Shown: positions 61,795-64,000 of the stretch, piece after piece
Layout of the letters: the number at the start of each line of letters is the position of its first letter
How positions within the stretch are numbered: position 1 is the stretch's first letter
NCBI GenBank assembly: GCA_023392615.1
Contig: JAEVYT010000019.1
Span: 5,598 to 69,597, forward strand
Reading direction: 5' to 3'
Length of the DNA stretch: 64,000 nt
DNA from: Bacillota bacterium
GTDB lineage: Bacteria > Bacillota > Clostridia > Lachnospirales > Lachnospiraceae
Notes under the pieces: model-generated
The model's input: only the letters and a program-made list of their open reading frames with translations
Told to the model about the DNA's origin: nothing
Databases searched by the model: none
Translations under genes and position numbers: made by a program

Positions 61795-64000
61795 ATGAAA
61801 AAACAAAAACTTCTATATATGTGGCTCATTATTATTCTTTTTACGTTTTTGCCATTAACCAATGCAAATGCAGCTGCCGTACATACTTCATACGAAGGAA
61901 GCTCCTATCATGACTCACATAACGTAAATGATTTCGTAACTGCACAAGCAATTGAGGTTGATGATACCTTTAACCCAAAGGTCAATACTCAGAATTCCTC
62001 ACAACTTCAAATTTCAAAATCGATTTTACGCAATTCCTCGAATACAGTTACAAATTTCTATCAAAACTGGGGAAAAACGCAGTTGATGCTTAGCACAGAT
62101 GGAATCGATAAGGTTTCCTTATACGATATTATTGCATCGGCAACCTCGAATGCTAAAAACGTCACAGCAGAAAAAAAGACATATCTCTTAACAACCTATT
62201 ACATAATGAGCACCATATCACTCAGCTCTGTTTCACTCACACCGGAGGAAGCAGTTGCCACATATAGTACTTTTAAAAGTGACCATCCAGAAATTTATTG
62301 GCTTGATTTTAATATACTGTATACCTTATCTAACGATGGTAAAAATGTCAAAAACATTTATCTTATTACCACGTCTAATTATGATACACCCAATGAGCGC
62401 AAAACAGTGGATGATAAGATATCAAGCAAAGTTGGCGAATATAAAAAAATCACCGACGGATTAACCACAAATTATGCAAAAGAGAAAGCTGTTCATGATA
62501 AGATGATCAACGAAATCGATTATCTGTATGAGAACCGCAAACCCTCTGTGAGCCTATATGCACATAATATCGTTGGAATTTTAGATGGAACTGGTGGGGT
62601 ATGTGAAGGTTATGCCCGAGCATATCAATATATTCTAAATCTTCTCAACATTCCAAATTTGTATGTGCAGGGAACGGCTGTTACATCAATCGGATCAGGT
62701 GGCCATGCTTGGAATATGGCAATGGCAGACAATGGTTTCTTTTACTATGTTGATACTACCTGGGATGATAAAGGTTCAGAGGGAATCGTCTATGATTATT
62801 TCCTTAGCGGAAGCACCACCTTTGATATTGAGCATAAACCGGATCAACCAAGTGGTGTAGATTTCTCCTATCAATATGCTTTGCCTAAGGTTCCTGCCGA
62901 TCAGTATAATTCTGCCGACGGCACCACTCCAGTTTCTATCGATGATAAGATAAGTAACATATCCGACTCCACATATGCTTATGATGGCACAGCTAAAACC
63001 CCCATAGTCACTGTAGATGGGTTAACATATGGATTAGATTATCAAGTATATTATTTGAACAATGTTAATGCCGGTACCGGTACAGCATATGTAATAGGAA
63101 TCGGTAATTATACCGGAGTAATCTCAAAAACTTTTACCATAACAAAAGCAGATTTTGATAATTCAAGAGCCGCTAACATAACTGTTATCTATGATACACA
63201 AGAACATTCATTAACCATCCCTGCTCCAAAAGGATCGGATATAACATACAGCACCAATTCAGTAACGTATTCTGATATTGTTCCATCCTATACAGAAGTA
63301 GGAAGTTATACAATTTGGTACAAATATACGAATAAGAACTACAACGGCAGCATAAGTGGAAGTGCAACGATAACCATCAATCCAATGAAAATACTAAATC
63401 AAATGTTTGCACTAACTACAACAACCTTCCAATATACAGGCTCCTCTATTCTTCCTGATTTGGTAATATCAGGACTGTCTGAGAATGTTGATTATAAGGT
63501 GCAATATACGAATAATACCAATCCAGGGCAAGCTTATTTAACTATTACCGGAATCGGTAATTATACAGGATTGATTAAGAAGTCTTTCCTGATAACAAAA
63601 AAATCAATTAACTCTACCAGTATTCGACTTTCCTCTACGAGCCTTACATACAAGGGCACTCCGGTAACTCCTACCGTAACGATAAAGAACGGGACTAAGA
63701 CTCTTATTCAAGGAAAAGATTTTAAAATCACTTTCACTAATAACATAAACCCCGGTAAAGCCTCCTTAATGATTACCGGATTAGGTAATTATAGTAGCAA
63801 AACCACTAAAACATATACCATAAAGATTGGAACTCCTAGCGTTACCGTCTCTACTACTAAGAAATCCGCAACAATCAAATGGAAAAAAGTGACCGGCGTA
63901 ACCGGATACGAAGTATCATACTCCACAGCATCAAAAGGAAAATACTCTATCATCAAATCAGTCAGTGCCAATACCGCAAGATTAACCAAAAGCGGGCTTA
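61795..64000 (+). CDS. Secreted transglutaminase-like protein with Ig-like and Fn3 repeats (partial, C-terminus beyond window)
   Basis: 735 residues visible, open to the right edge. Signal peptide (about 1-25, LPLTNANAAA), a helical region, and a transglutaminase-core domain (about 200-340) with the full triad: Cys270 in GGVCEGYARAY, His304 in GGHAWNMA, Asp320 in YVDTTWDD. Then several beta repeats with GIGNYTG motifs (three or more, MBG/Ig-like, about 380-690) and the start of an Fn3 domain (KSATIKWKKVTGVTGYEVSYS). Exported, probably modifying or cross-linking cell-wall proteins or processing peptides. GGAGCTTACGCT precedes the ATG. A long ORF in one frame with no stop through the edge. Confidence 0.9.
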   Translation, partial: MKKQKLLYMWLIIILFTFLPLTNANAAAVHTSYEGSSYHDSHNVNDFVTAQAIEVDDTFNPKVNTQNSSQLQISKSILRNSSNTVTNFYQNWGKTQLMLSTDGIDKVSLYDIIASATSNAKNVTAEKKTYLLTTYYIMSTISLSSVSLTPEEAVATYSTFKSDHPEIYWLDFNILYTLSNDGKNVKNIYLITTSNYDTPNERKTVDDKISSKVGEYKKITDGLTTNYAKEKAVHDKMINEIDYLYENRKPSVSLYAHNIVGILDGTGGVCEGYARAYQYILNLLNIPNLYVQGTAVTSIGSGGHAWNMAMADNGFFYYVDTTWDDKGSEGIVYDYFLSGSTTFDIEHKPDQPSGVDFSYQYALPKVPADQYNSADGTTPVSIDDKISNISDSTYAYDGTAKTPIVTVDGLTYGLDYQVYYLNNVNAGTGTAYVIGIGNYTGVISKTFTITKADFDNSRAANITVIYDTQEHSLTIPAPKGSDITYSTNSVTYSDIVPSYTEVGSYTIWYKYTNKNYNGSISGSATITINPMKILNQMFALTTTTFQYTGSSILPDLVISGLSENVDYKVQYTNNTNPGQAYLTITGIGNYTGLIKKSFLITKKSINSTSIRLSSTSLTYKGTPVTPTVTIKNGTKTLIQGKDFKITFTNNINPGKASLMITGLGNYSSKTTKTYTIKIGTPSVTVSTTKKSATIKWKKVTGVTGYEVSYSTASKGKYSIIKSVSANTARLTKSGL

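Noticed and set aside
62255..62860. Short plus-strand frames inside the right-edge gene
   Set aside because: They are alternative frames of the long transglutaminase-like gene that starts at 61795 and runs off the window.
1..64000. tRNA genes, insertion sequences, prophage or restriction/defence genes
   Set aside because: I looked for TTCGA-type arms, transposase and integrase motifs and typical defence domains and found none.

Overview
The window is low-GC DNA from an anaerobic, spore-forming Firmicute, most likely a Lachnospiraceae / Clostridium cluster XIVa organism close to Lachnoclostridium. This placement is inferred from gene content: a CotF-type spore coat protein, a spore photoproduct lyase homologue, [FeFe]-hydrogenase maturases, a coenzyme-B12-dependent ribonucleotide reductase, a pyrophosphate-type phosphofructokinase, a clostridial glgB-C-D-A-A glycogen operon and Gram-positive Shine-Dalgarno sites. 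I see no tRNA, rRNA, CRISPR array, phage or IS element.

Layout. 1-4209 (minus): xpt followed by a BMP-type nucleoside ABC transporter (lipoprotein, double ATPase, permease running off the left edge), a purine salvage/uptake unit. 4462-8532: small genes, a Ca2+/H+ antiporter, VanZ-like and GNAT proteins. 8653-12594: a YyaL-type thioredoxin-fold protein, then a PadR regulator with twin operators and a macrolide-type glycosyltransferase. 12875-16286: a secreted peptidoglycan-binding protein, then a MutS2-like ATPase behind a ~355-nt leader with a 12-codon upstream ORF and stacked hairpins. 16474-19645: thioesterase, TipA-type MerR regulator, lipoprotein, CotF. 19800-27133 (minus): glycogen operon. 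27537-31888: SplB-like enzyme, DUF2089/membrane pair, CDP-alcohol phosphatidyltransferase, WG-repeat protein. 31885-35892 (minus): hydE and hydG behind a structured leader RNA, and a short HydF lacking its FeS domain. 35923-42981 (minus): adhesin-like DUF4097 protein, LysM-GH18 protein, class II RNR with NrdR-type boxes, GerMN lipoprotein, metF with its own attenuator. 43253-51837: a two-armed, TetR-centred catabolic cluster (ALDH, FGGY kinase, TetR | class III aminotransferase, class II aldolase, MFS). 51890-61005: GNAT, PPi-phosphofructokinase, DUF503, two TruA paralogues (one with Asp to Glu at the catalytic position), ferredoxin-type aldo/keto reductase, exonuclease, phosphoesterase, CBS protein. 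61278-64000: a small basic protein and a secreted transglutaminase-like protein running off the right edge.

Most notable. Three long 5' leaders (before the MutS2-like gene, hydE and metF) each have a recognisable promoter, an intrinsic terminator and competing base pairings, so conditional termination is likely for each. The MutS2-like leader also has a translatable mini-ORF, as in antibiotic-inducible ribosome-protection genes, and the encoded protein keeps the MutS2 ATPase and KOW-like region but lacks the Smr nuclease domain. This is the best candidate for an undescribed system here. All pairings were read by eye; no folding or database search was run.
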